Program-made: the position numbers and the translations under genes | NCBI GenBank assembly: GCA_001899635.1 | Contig: MKVQ01000019.1 | Span: forward strand, 130,264 to 194,263 | DNA length: 64,000 nucleotides | Direction of reading: 5' to 3' | Origin: Myxococcales bacterium 68-20 | GTDB lineage: Bacteria > Myxococcota_A > Polyangia > Polyangiales > Polyangiaceae | Shown: positions 17,346 through 24,888 of the stretch, piece after piece | How positions within the stretch are numbered: the stretch's first letter is position 1 | How the letters are laid out: every line of letters begins with the position of its first letter | Notes under the pieces: model-generated | Databases searched by the model: none | What the model saw: the letters and a program-made list of their open reading frames with translations, nothing else | What the model was told of the DNA's origin: nothing

Positions 17346-17783
17346 ATGCGCTTCTACGAGGCCATCCACGGCGTCTACTTCGACGATCTCGATGCGCTCC
17401 AGATCCTCCACAACTCGCGCTACCTCTTGCTCTTCGAGCGGACCATCGGCTCGTTCTGGATGCGCACGATGGGCTGGGGTGGCGTCCTCGACGAGAAGAG
17501 CAACCCCGACCGATACCACCTCGTCCGTACGAACGAGGTCGAGTACCTCCGCCCCGTCACCGGGATCGGGGAGGTTCGGGTCCGGATCTGGGTCGAGAAG
17601 CTCGGCCGCACGAGCCTGACGTTCGGCATGCGCGTCCTGCCGATGGATCAGGACGTCGACTACGCGCGCGGCACTCGCGTCCTCGTCTGCGTCGACTCGA
17701 CGACGCGTCAGCCCGCTCCCTGGAGCGACACGCTCAGGCAGCGGATCGCCCCCTTCATCCGGGCGCCCAGCAACCAGCCGTGA
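17346..17783 (+). CDS. Acyl-CoA thioesterase (4HBT, hot-dog fold)
   Basis: The 145-residue product starts at the ATG at 17346 and has the hot-dog fold pattern of the YbgC/FcbC 4-hydroxybenzoyl-CoA thioesterase type. The active-site region reads FDDLDALQILHNSRYLLLFE, in which Asp is the usual catalytic residue and HNSRY matches the conserved helix start. Later strands (EVEYLRPVTGIGEVRVRIWV) are typical. It probably hydrolyses acyl-CoA or acyl-carrier thioesters in the cytoplasm. The substrate is unknown. It is convergent with the B12-domain gene and divergent from the ABC pair, so it is most likely transcribed alone. Confidence 0.88.
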   Translation: MRFYEAIHGVYFDDLDALQILHNSRYLLLFERTIGSFWMRTMGWGGVLDEKSNPDRYHLVRTNEVEYLRPVTGIGEVRVRIWVEKLGRTSLTFGMRVLPMDQDVDYARGTRVLVCVDSTTRQPAPWSDTLRQRIAPFIRAPSNQP

Positions 17784-17791
17784 CGACACTT

Positions 17792-17858
17792 GGGGCGGCC
17801 GCCCCGCCCCTCACAATGGTGCGCCCCCGGCGCTCGTCGAAACGCGGGAGGCCTCCCG
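17792..17858. terminator. Two palindromes between convergent genes
   Basis: GGGGCGGCCGCCCC (17792-17805) and CGGGAGGCCTCCCG (17845-17858) are perfect 14-bp palindromes in the gap between the thioesterase stop and the convergent B12-domain stop. They are plausible bidirectional terminators, though neither has a T tract. Confidence 0.4.
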
Positions 17859-17889
17859 ACGGAGCGGCCCCGACGCGTGCTCTGCCGTA

Positions 17890-18309
17890 TCAGGCGCGCG
17901 CGACGATGTTCGTCTTCACCCACTCGATGATCGACTCGAGCGTGGTGCCGGGCGTGAACACGCCCTTCACGCCGGCGGAGCGGAGGCGCTCCAGATCCCC
18001 CTCGGGGATGATGCCGCCGCCGAAGACGATGACGTCGTTCGCGCCCTTTGCGGTGAGCGCGTCGATCACGGCTGGAAACAGCGTGTTGTGCGCGCCGCTC
18101 ATGATCGAGAGGCCGACGCCGTCGACGTCCTCCTGAACGGCTGCGTTTGCGATCATCTCCGGCGTCTGATGGAGGCCGGTGTAGATGACCTCGAAGCCGG
18201 CATCGCGAAGAGCCCGTGCGACGACCTTCGCGCCGCGATCATGACCGTCGAGGCCCGGCTTGGCGACGAGGATTCGGACCTTGCGAGCGGCGGCGGTGGC
18301 GTCGGACAT
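17890..18309 (-). CDS. Stand-alone cobalamin-binding domain (methylmalonyl-CoA mutase type)
   Basis: The ATG at 18307-18309 gives a 139-residue protein consisting of just a B12-binding domain of the methylmalonyl-CoA mutase family. The signature [15 protein letters not shown] holds the DxHxxG motif whose His replaces dimethylbenzimidazole as the lower ligand of cobalamin. LSIMSGAH and [10 protein letters not shown] complete the nucleotide-loop site. In heterosubunit mutases this domain is the small subunit, partnered with a catalytic (betaalpha)8 subunit; none is encoded in this window, so the partner must be elsewhere. Alternatives are isobutyryl-CoA or ethylmalonyl-CoA mutase small subunits. 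It is 34 bp downstream of the CapA gene's stop on the same strand but with its own start. Confidence 0.92.
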   Translation of the reverse strand: MSDATAAARKVRILVAKPGLDGHDRGAKVVARALRDAGFEVIYTGLHQTPEMIANAAVQEDVDGVGLSIMSGAHNTLFPAVIDALTAKGANDVIVFGGGIIPEGDLERLRSAGVKGVFTPGTTLESIIEWVKTNIVARA

Positions 18310-18343
18310 GCTTCCCGCCTTATCATCCTCCCGCGGCCACGTG

Positions 18344-19750
18344 TCAAATCGAGCCTCTCTTACGAGGGTCGATGGCGACCTCGTGACCGGACGGCGCCGA
18401 CCGCTTCTTCTTTTTCGGGCGAACCGCCGCGGCCACCTGGCTCGGCGGCGGGGGGCTCCGCACCAGCGTCGTCTCGCAGCGCGCGTCGCGACCACGGTCG
18501 CCGTCGGTGTAGACCGGCCGCTGCGCCCAGCAGGGGTCGTCGAACAGTTCGAGCGGCCCGTGCTCGTCGGCGGTGAGCCGCTCGACGATGGCGGCGTCCT
18601 TCTCGGGATCGAGGACGCGCGTCACGATCCTCGGGATCCGGACCTTCCGATCGTCCGCGTGCTCATTCTCGGTCCAGACCAGATGGAAGCTCCAATCGAG
18701 CTTCGGCGCTCCCTTGAAGTCGAACGCGAGGTCCGCGAGCACGCCGAGGCGCGTCCAGCCATTCACGCAGACGAGACGTCGGTTCTCGCGGAGGACCGGA
18801 AACATCGGCGGCTTCCACGACTCGCCCTGGTTCGAGACGAGGTTCCCGACGGACGCGAAGATCGGGATCTGCCGCTTGTCCTTCGTCGCGTGCACGACGA
18901 CGGGCGACGCGACGTGCGGGTGATGGATGACGACCGCGTCTGCGCCGGACTCCGCCGCCTCCCGCGCGACCGCCATCACCGCCGGCGTCTGCGGGACGTA
19001 TTCGATACCGCCATGGATGATCGCGATCGTCGCGTCGCAGGTCGAGCGCGCTCGCTGGATCGCGGCGGCGACCTTCTGCCTTCCGGCGGCGTTCTCCGTC
19101 GCGATCGCGAGGCGCGTCGTCCTCGCGCAGCTGCCCTCCGCATTGATGAGCGTCGTCCACGCGACCGCGCAGACGCGCTTGCCATCACGTTCGACGAGCG
19201 TGCGCGGCGCCCAAGGATCGCCCTCCGAATCGCCACCAAGGACGCCAAGCCCGCTCTTCGACGCGGCCTGGAGGGTCGCTTCGACGCCTCCGTGCCCGAG
19301 GTCGCAAGCGTGGTTGTTCGCGACGGTGACCGCCGTGATGCCTACCTGCGGGAGCGCGTCGAGCCACGCCGGCGACGCGGCGTAGGCGAGACGGAAGGCC
19401 TTCTTGCTCAGCTCGCCGGTCGCAGCCTCGTAGTTCGCGACGACGGCATCCGCCTGCTTGAAGACCGGCGTGAGCGGCGTGAGCGCGCTCAGGATCGAGC
19501 TCGGAGCCGCGAGGCTCGGACGGTGCGGGATGAGATCCCCGCCGACCAGCACGCGAAGCGGCTCGGACGGGACCTCGACCGCGGGGGGACCGAACGGCGC
19601 GACGACGATGGCCGGCGCCTCGACGGCCGTCGAGGCCGGAGCGGCGATGGCCGCCGCCGGAGCGACAGCTCCATCATCCGACGAGCGCTCGAAGAAGCGG
19701 GTGCAGCCGACAGCAAGAACGGCGAGCGCAATCGCCGCGATTCGGGCCAT
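18344..19750 (-). CDS. CapA/PgsA-family metallophosphatase lipoprotein
   Basis: The 468-residue precursor has a short signal peptide with lipobox AVGC (Cys at about 16), an Ala/Pro-rich linker and then a CapA domain. CapA-type proteins are calcineurin-fold metallophosphatase-like proteins tied to poly-gamma-glutamate or capsule synthesis. Visible conserved residues: GGDLIPHR (metal-binding Asp), [23 protein letters not shown] (Asn-His), IIHGGIEY and VIHHPHV. The C terminus is a basic tail ([12 protein letters not shown]). No pgsB/pgsC genes are nearby, so involvement in polyglutamate is doubtful; many isolated CapA proteins are of unknown role. The 53-bp hairpin repeats lie just upstream of its start. 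Confidence 0.85.
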   Translation of the reverse strand: MARIAAIALAVLAVGCTRFFERSSDDGAVAPAAAIAAPASTAVEAPAIVVAPFGPPAVEVPSEPLRVLVGGDLIPHRPSLAAPSSILSALTPLTPVFKQADAVVANYEAATGELSKKAFRLAYAASPAWLDALPQVGITAVTVANNHACDLGHGGVEATLQAASKSGLGVLGGDSEGDPWAPRTLVERDGKRVCAVAWTTLINAEGSCARTTRLAIATENAAGRQKVAAAIQRARSTCDATIAIIHGGIEYVPQTPAVMAVAREAAESGADAVVIHHPHVASPVVVHATKDKRQIPIFASVGNLVSNQGESWKPPMFPVLRENRRLVCVNGWTRLGVLADLAFDFKGAPKLDWSFHLVWTENEHADDRKVRIPRIVTRVLDPEKDAAIVERLTADEHGPLELFDDPCWAQRPVYTDGDRGRDARCETTLVRSPPPPSQVAAAVRPKKKKRSAPSGHEVAIDPRKRGSI

Positions 19751-19789
19751 GTGGGCACAAGTCCCACCTTTGCCCCTTCACGGCCAACT

Positions 19790-19910
19790 TTCGGTGCGGG
19801 CCGAAGGCCCACCACTGCGGGTGGTTGGGGCGCAGCCCCAAGTTCGGTGCGGGCCGAAGGCCCACCGCTGCGGGTGGTTGGGGCGCAGCCCCAAGTTCGA
19901 TGCGGGCCGG
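19790..19910. repeat. 53-bp tandem repeats carrying hairpins
   Basis: A unit starting TTCGGTGCGGGCCGAAGGCC occurs at 19790 and 19843, with a partial third copy at 19896. Each unit contains three short dyads: GGGCCGAAGGCCC, CCACC..GGGTGG and GGGGCGCAGCCCC. The array lies between two minus-strand genes and could act as a terminator for 19931-21919 or as a repeated RNA structure. Confidence 0.85.
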
Positions 19911-19930
19911 ACGGCCGCGGGCGCGCGGAC

Positions 19931-21919
19931 CTACTTCCGCTTCAGCGTGAAGCCCGCGATCTCGACGTTCGCGTTGCGCTTGCCGATGATCGCGACGTCA
20001 CCCTTCCCGAGCGCATCGGGGAGGGTGCCCGAGAGTGTGGCCTTGCCGACGACGGCCTCGACCTTCGTTCCTTGCACCGTGATCTTCACAGCGACGGGAC
20101 CGGCGGGGCTGTCGATCGGTGCGCCGAGGCTCGTCTCCCCGCCCTCGTCGACGACCGAGAGCACCGTACGCCCGCCCGGAGCGACGACGAGCGTGACGCC
20201 GCGAAAGCCCTTCTTCGTCGGTGACGCCCGGAGCGCGATCCCGCCGGGCGCCTCGCGGACGGCGAGCTCGCCTTCGACGACGAAGTCGGGGCCTGGCGGC
20301 GCGACGGTGATCGCGTCGAAGCCGTCCACGCCGCCGCCGAGGAGCTTCACGTTCGGCCCCGCGCTCTTGTCGGCGCCTGCCGACAGCGCGACGCGCGGTG
20401 TCCCGCGCAGCTTGATGAACGTGTAGCCCGAGTCGCTCCACCTGTTGCCGTCGGTCAGGACGCCCTTGGTCGAGAGCTGGCTCGCAGAGACGGACTTACC
20501 GTCGCGACGGACGCCCATGACGACGTAAGACGGCGATGCGCGGTCGACCGCCCACGCGTGGCCGTCGATCGTGAAACCGAGCGCGACGCCGTTCGGCGCG
20601 AGGCTGATCGCCGACGCGGTCGTCCAACCGGTCGCCTTGCCGAGCTCGATCTTCGAGCCCTGGGCCTTCGGGTCCTTCTCCGGCTCCGCTTCCGCCGGGA
20701 ACGCCGCGAGCGCGCCGATCGCGTCGGAGAGCAGCGCCGCGGTCTCGGGACGCGAGCCGAGGAGGCGCGCGAACGAGTGATCGATCGTGCGCGGAGCGTC
20801 CGTCATCAGCGCATGGATCGCGGCGCCGAGCACATGCTCGACGCTCGGAGCGCGCGGTCGCCCCAGCAGCCGCGCAGGATCGCCGGAGGCCGCGGCGGCG
20901 TCGCGCTCGGCTTGGAGGCGAAGCTCGGCGTTGCTGTCGAGCGCGCGCTTCGCCGCGACCACGGCGAGGTCGTGCGCGATCGCGCTCGTCGTCGCGTCGT
21001 AGCTGCTCGGCGCGGCCTCGTCGGCGATCGGGTAACGCTCGGCACCGGGGACGACATACGTGACGAGACCACGCGCGCGAAGCGGCGCCGTTCCACCGCG
21101 GGCGTCACCTGCGTAGACGAGCCCGAGGCCGGTGCGCGCGCCCGGCAGACGCTGGAGGATCTGACGCACGCGCTCGACCTTGGCGTCGTCGAGCTTCCCG
21201 GAGTCGGCGAAGAGCACGCCCCAGTCGGTGAGCATGGTGCGGCGCGCGCCCTTGAGCGCGAGGCGGTCGGCGGCGTCGACCCTGCGCGTGAGGCTGTCGG
21301 GCAGCATATCGATCAACGTGACCTGCGCTTGAGCGCGGAGGCGGCTCACCGTGTCGGGGATGACGCCATCGCCCTTCAGCCATCGCGCCTGCTGGTCGAT
21401 GTGCTCGCGCAGGACCTTCGAGCATTCCTCGTAGGTCGCCGCCGGAATGCCCGCGCTCGCGTCGTGCGCGCTGCTCGTCGGCGTGCCGGCGTTCGCGATC
21501 GTGGCATCGAGCCATCCGTAGATCGCGATGAGCTCCTGCACGGCGCGCGGCTCGTGATCGAGGCCGCCGACGTAGCGCTGGTAGATCGCGTCCGCGCGCG
21601 CGATGAGCGCCTTCACCGCCGATAGGACGAGCACCGGGCGCGACGCCGCCGATGCGCCGCCGAAGGCGAGCTCCTTCAGGAAGATGCCACGCTGCTCGGT
21701 GAAGGCCACGGGGGCCACCGCGGCAGCGAGGGCGGCGACCGACTCCTCTGGAGCGAGGTCCGTCCTCGCGACGAGCGCGCGGACCTTCTGCGCGTTCTCG
21801 GCGCGTGCCCCCGCGACGAAGTCCTTGATCTGCCCCTTCTCGCTCGACGTCAGCGCCGCGTGTGCGGCGCTGCCCCCGAAGAAGATCGCTGCCCCCAGGA
21901 GCGCGGCTCCGAATCTCAT
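19931..21919 (-). CDS. Large secreted protein of unknown function
   Basis: The 662-residue precursor has a standard signal peptide (LLGAAIFFGGSAAHA). Residues about 25-400 are helix-rich, with repeated Ala/Leu/Arg segments such as ALVARTDLAPEESVAALAAA. The C-terminal third (about 440-662) is strand-rich and contains stretches like GYTFIKLRGTPRVALSAG and PDFVVEGELAV, which look like a concanavalin/lectin-type beta sandwich. No catalytic motif is apparent. The gene lies alone on the minus strand between infC and the CapA gene. Its role is unknown; the fold guess rests only on the alternation of hydrophobic and polar residues. Confidence 0.7.
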   Translation of the reverse strand: MRFGAALLGAAIFFGGSAAHAALTSSEKGQIKDFVAGARAENAQKVRALVARTDLAPEESVAALAAAVAPVAFTEQRGIFLKELAFGGASAASRPVLVLSAVKALIARADAIYQRYVGGLDHEPRAVQELIAIYGWLDATIANAGTPTSSAHDASAGIPAATYEECSKVLREHIDQQARWLKGDGVIPDTVSRLRAQAQVTLIDMLPDSLTRRVDAADRLALKGARRTMLTDWGVLFADSGKLDDAKVERVRQILQRLPGARTGLGLVYAGDARGGTAPLRARGLVTYVVPGAERYPIADEAAPSSYDATTSAIAHDLAVVAAKRALDSNAELRLQAERDAAAASGDPARLLGRPRAPSVEHVLGAAIHALMTDAPRTIDHSFARLLGSRPETAALLSDAIGALAAFPAEAEPEKDPKAQGSKIELGKATGWTTASAISLAPNGVALGFTIDGHAWAVDRASPSYVVMGVRRDGKSVSASQLSTKGVLTDGNRWSDSGYTFIKLRGTPRVALSAGADKSAGPNVKLLGGGVDGFDAITVAPPGPDFVVEGELAVREAPGGIALRASPTKKGFRGVTLVVAPGGRTVLSVVDEGGETSLGAPIDSPAGPVAVKITVQGTKVEAVVGKATLSGTLPDALGKGDVAIIGKRNANVEIAGFTLKRK

Positions 21920-22000
21920 CCTTGCGAAGGTAGCGTCCTTCGCCCCGCGGTTCGAGGGACGATCGAAGCCGGAGCCTCGCCGAACGGCTCAGTAGAGTAG

Positions 22001-22062
22001 AAAAAGCGAAAGGGCCTGCAGGAGCGAGGCGGGCTCGTCCCGCCCACGCTTCCCGTGGCCCT
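22001..22062 (-). terminator. Terminator after infC
   Basis: On the minus strand GGGCC (from 22062) pairs with GGCCC ending at 22012, enclosing a second hairpin GGCGGG/CCCGCC (22028-22044). The T-rich run CTTTTTC follows at 22001-22006. It lies about 90 bp past the infC stop and fits an intrinsic terminator. Confidence 0.6.
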
Positions 22063-22150
22063 CTTTGCGAAGCGCAGCGTTCAGAAGGTGAAAGCTGCGA
22101 GGTTTGGCGGGAGCGACGCACGACGGAATCGCCGGCGCGCTCCCCCTCCC

Positions 22151-22846
22151 TCAGTCCTCGTTGTCGTCGTCGTCGTCGTCGTCGTCCTCGATCTCCGGCA
22201 GCGACTCCTCGGACGGGAGCTCGCGGCCTTCCTTCTCGGCCAGCTGGCGATCCTTCTCGCGCTGCGCCTTCATCTGGGCGACCTTCTGCATGATGGCGGG
22301 CTTCGGCGCGACGAGCACGCTCATCGCTCGCGCTTCCATCATTGCTCGGGTCTCGACGTTCGCGATGTCCTCGAGCTGCGGGATGATGATCTGGAGCTGC
22401 TCCTGAGCCTTCTCGGGGTGCGTGATCTCGCGGCCGCGGAAGCGCACGGTGAACTTCACCTTGTGCCCGGCCTCGAGGAACTTACGCGCCGCCTTGGTCT
22501 TGAAGGCGATGTCGTGATCGTCCGTCTTGGGACGGAGCTTGATCTCCTTGATCTCGACGACGGTCTGCTTGCGCTTCGCCTCGCCGGCCTTCTTCTTCTC
22601 CTCGTACTTGTACTTGCCGAAGTCGAGGATCTTGCACACCGGCGGCTCGGCCTTGGGGTTCACCTCGACAAGGTCGAGTCCCTGTTCCTGCGCACGCCTG
22701 AGTGCCTCATGAGTTGCGAGCACACCGAGCATCTCGCCGTTCGCGTCGATGACGCGCACCTCCGGCACGCGGATGCGGTGGTTGACTCGGATCTGAAACT
22801 GGCGCTGCGGCTGGCGCGGATCGAAGCGGGGGCGACCCATCGACAT
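22151..22846 (-). CDS. infC: Translation initiation factor IF-3
   Basis: The protein is IF-3, which binds the 30S subunit, prevents premature joining with 50S and proofreads the initiator tRNA. The N-terminal domain contains INANGE-like VIDANGEMLGV, and the linker and C-terminal domain contain DFGKYKYEEKKK, KEIKLRPKTDDHD and VKFTVRFRGREI, all typical of the family. I use the ATG at 22844-22846, behind AGGAGGT. With 231 residues it is longer than usual because of an acidic C-terminal tail with a run of eight Asp. infC normally lies directly beside thrS and upstream of rpmI-rplT; here two unrelated genes separate it from thrS, and neither ribosomal gene follows. Confidence 0.97.
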   Translation of the reverse strand: MSMGRPRFDPRQPQRQFQIRVNHRIRVPEVRVIDANGEMLGVLATHEALRRAQEQGLDLVEVNPKAEPPVCKILDFGKYKYEEKKKAGEAKRKQTVVEIKEIKLRPKTDDHDIAFKTKAARKFLEAGHKVKFTVRFRGREITHPEKAQEQLQIIIPQLEDIANVETRAMMEARAMSVLVAPKPAIMQKVAQMKAQREKDRQLAEKEGRELPSEESLPEIEDDDDDDDDNED

Positions 22847-23044
22847 GAGTTGACCGTGACCTCCTACTGGTATTTCGGCGTCTTTGCCGAGACGCCCGCA
22901 GTCTTCCCCCCTCTCCGCCACCGGTCAACCCCCAACGTTGCCATTTTTGCTACGAAATCCACACCGAAATCCCGGTCCCAGTCCGAGGGCGGGGACGCCG
23001 CGAAGTCGGGGTTCGGGGCGGACCGGTGGTAGGCTGAAACCGTC

Positions 23045-24010
23045 GTGGTCTCGCTGGTCATGAACCCCGGCCTTCCGGAGGAGCAGCAGTTCCCCTTGTC
23101 TCAGGGCACGGTCACCATCGGCCGGACCAAGGACAACGCCGTGTTCTGCCTCCACAAGAGCCTGTCCCGCAAACACGCCCAAGTCGAGTTCGACGGGGTG
23201 AGGGTCAAGATCACGGATCTCCAGAGCAAGAACGGCATCTTCGTCAACGGCAAGCGCGTGGACCGGTGCGAGCTGATGGAGGGGGACCGCTTCCGCTGCG
23301 GCGACATCACCTTCCTGGTCGAGGGAACGACGCTGCTGAGCACCAAGGTCTCGAACAGGGGCCCGTCCCCCCAGCAGGCCCAGCAGGCCCAGGATCGGTC
23401 GGTCCAGACCCTCCCCTCCCCGTTCGCGCTCGATCCCAACGCCAGCCGCCGGCCGGCGCTCCGCTCCGGACCTCAGGTCACGGTCGAAGGCGAGCAGCGG
23501 TACAAGGACAAGCTCTTCCTCCTCATCCGTGCGAGCGAGCTCTGCGTGAGCGAGCTGTCGATCGACCGGGTCCTCGACGAGCTCATCGCCCTCGCCGTGC
23601 AGGTGCTCGAGGTCGACCGAATCGCGCTCCTCACGCTCGACGACGTCACGCTCGAGATGCGCCCGCGGGTCATCAAGACCTTCGTGGCGGCCGCCCAATA
23701 CCCGTACAGCACGCGGGTGCTCGGCTGGGTCGTCGACCACGGCAGTCCGGCATCGTTCGCCGACGTCTCCCGCGACCGCACCCTGCCGGGCGACCTCGCC
23801 AGAGACGCCAACGTCCGCGGGGCGATGTGCGTCCCGATCAATCCCGGCGGTGGCACGATCGGCGTCATCTACGCCGACAGCCTCTCGCGCCCGGATTGCT
23901 TCCGTCCCGACGATCTCGCGCTCCTCCGTGCGCTCGCAAACCTCGCCGCCGTGGCGATCGAGAACGCCGCGCTGAGGAGCAACGACCGTCAGACCGTCGT
24001 CGATCGCTGA
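23045..24010 (+). CDS. FHA-GAF signalling protein
   Basis: This 321-residue soluble protein starts at the GTG at 23045. The N-terminal FHA domain (about 1-95) shows the phosphothreonine-binding residues GRTKDN, SLSRKHAQVE and DLQSKNGIFVNGKR. A Gln/Pro-rich linker leads to a GAF domain (about 160-315) with RIALLTLDD and GVIYADSL. FHA-GAF proteins are common in myxobacteria and read Ser/Thr kinase signals; an output domain such as a guanylate cyclase or sigma-54 activator is absent, so it may work as an adaptor. The window encodes two Ser/Thr kinases, but none next to this gene. Its 3' end overlaps the convergent lipoprotein gene by 22 bp. Confidence 0.92.
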   Translation: MVSLVMNPGLPEEQQFPLSQGTVTIGRTKDNAVFCLHKSLSRKHAQVEFDGVRVKITDLQSKNGIFVNGKRVDRCELMEGDRFRCGDITFLVEGTTLLSTKVSNRGPSPQQAQQAQDRSVQTLPSPFALDPNASRRPALRSGPQVTVEGEQRYKDKLFLLIRASELCVSELSIDRVLDELIALAVQVLEVDRIALLTLDDVTLEMRPRVIKTFVAAAQYPYSTRVLGWVVDHGSPASFADVSRDRTLPGDLARDANVRGAMCVPINPGGGTIGVIYADSLSRPDCFRPDDLALLRALANLAAVAIENAALRSNDRQTVVDR

Positions 24011-24783
24011 CGCGACCGCCCGCCCTGGGTACGATCCTCGCGCGACGATCGCCGTCGATTCGCTTGCCGCCGGAGAATCGCCGCGGGGCGGTTCAGGCAG
24101 ATTGGCGACTCGCCGATGTTCGGCGTCACGTTTCCACATTCATTGACGCGCGAGCACGAACAACCGGATGCGTCGACCGACCCTCCGACCCTGAGCAGCG
24201 GGAGGCAGTTCTGTTTGTCGCACTCACGATCGACGCACGGCGTGCTGCAGACCGACGTCTGCTGCTGCGCGCCTGTCGTGGTGCATTTGCATCGGATGCG
24301 CGGCCCCATGCACATTGCCTGGAGGTCGCGCGGGCGCTGCTGCATCTCGATGAGATCGTCGAGGTAGCCCGCGACCTTGTCGCTGCAGAACTTGAAGACG
24401 CGTTGATTGAACTGCGCGCTCCGCAACTCGAGGGCAGCATCGCGCTGCTCCGGCGTCGCGGTGACCGGGTTCAACTCCGGAGGAAGACACGCGGATATCG
24501 TTCCCTCGAACGAGCGTGTCGGGGTGAGGCCCGAGAACCCCGCGACGCAGCGACAGTCGCACGCGACGTCGGTCGCGAGACGGGACGACCTCGGACACTG
24601 CTCCTCGTTCTCCTCGCAGGCGGGCTTGTCGTCCTCGCCCATGCCGCATCCGCAGAACACACAGACGGCGGAGACGAGGGAGGTCACGACGAGCCTCACG
24701 GCGACTCGACTGGCCCCTCTCGCCCGGCCAGTGCGCACTCCTTCCAGCGGAGTGGGCCTCCGTCCACCGCGATTCGTTCGCAT
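23989..24783 (-). CDS. Cys-rich secreted lipoprotein
   Basis: The start is uncertain: an ATG at 24783 or a GTG at 24738 would both put a signal peptide (VRLVVTSLVSAVCVFCGCG) near the N terminus. The mature part carries about 18 cysteines in pairs (ACDCRC, RIRCKCTTTG, STPCVDREC, GCSCSRVNEC), so a disulfide-stabilised extracellular protein is likely. The last ~35 residues are Arg-rich and lie where the gene overlaps the convergent FHA gene, so the true stop region may have been extended by drift. It sits between infC and thrS on their strand. Function is unknown. Confidence 0.65.
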   Translation of the reverse strand: MRTNRGGRRPTPLEGVRTGRARGASRVAVRLVVTSLVSAVCVFCGCGMGEDDKPACEENEEQCPRSSRLATDVACDCRCVAGFSGLTPTRSFEGTISACLPPELNPVTATPEQRDAALELRSAQFNQRVFKFCSDKVAGYLDDLIEMQQRPRDLQAMCMGPRIRCKCTTTGAQQQTSVCSTPCVDRECDKQNCLPLLRVGGSVDASGCSCSRVNECGNVTPNIGESPICLNRPAAILRRQANRRRSSREDRTQGGRSRQRSTTV

Positions 24784-24888
24784 GGGTCCGAAGTAAGACC
24801 GTGAATGGAACACGGCAATTCGGCACCCCGTCGCGTGACCTCGGACGCGTAGGAGCGACGGCCGCAGACGCCGTCGCTCCTCGCTCGT

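Noticed and set aside
17252-17347. Upstream ATG start for the ABC ATPase
   Set aside because: It would overlap the divergent thioesterase start and adds non-conserved Arg/Gly-rich residues; the GTG at 17251 is preferred.
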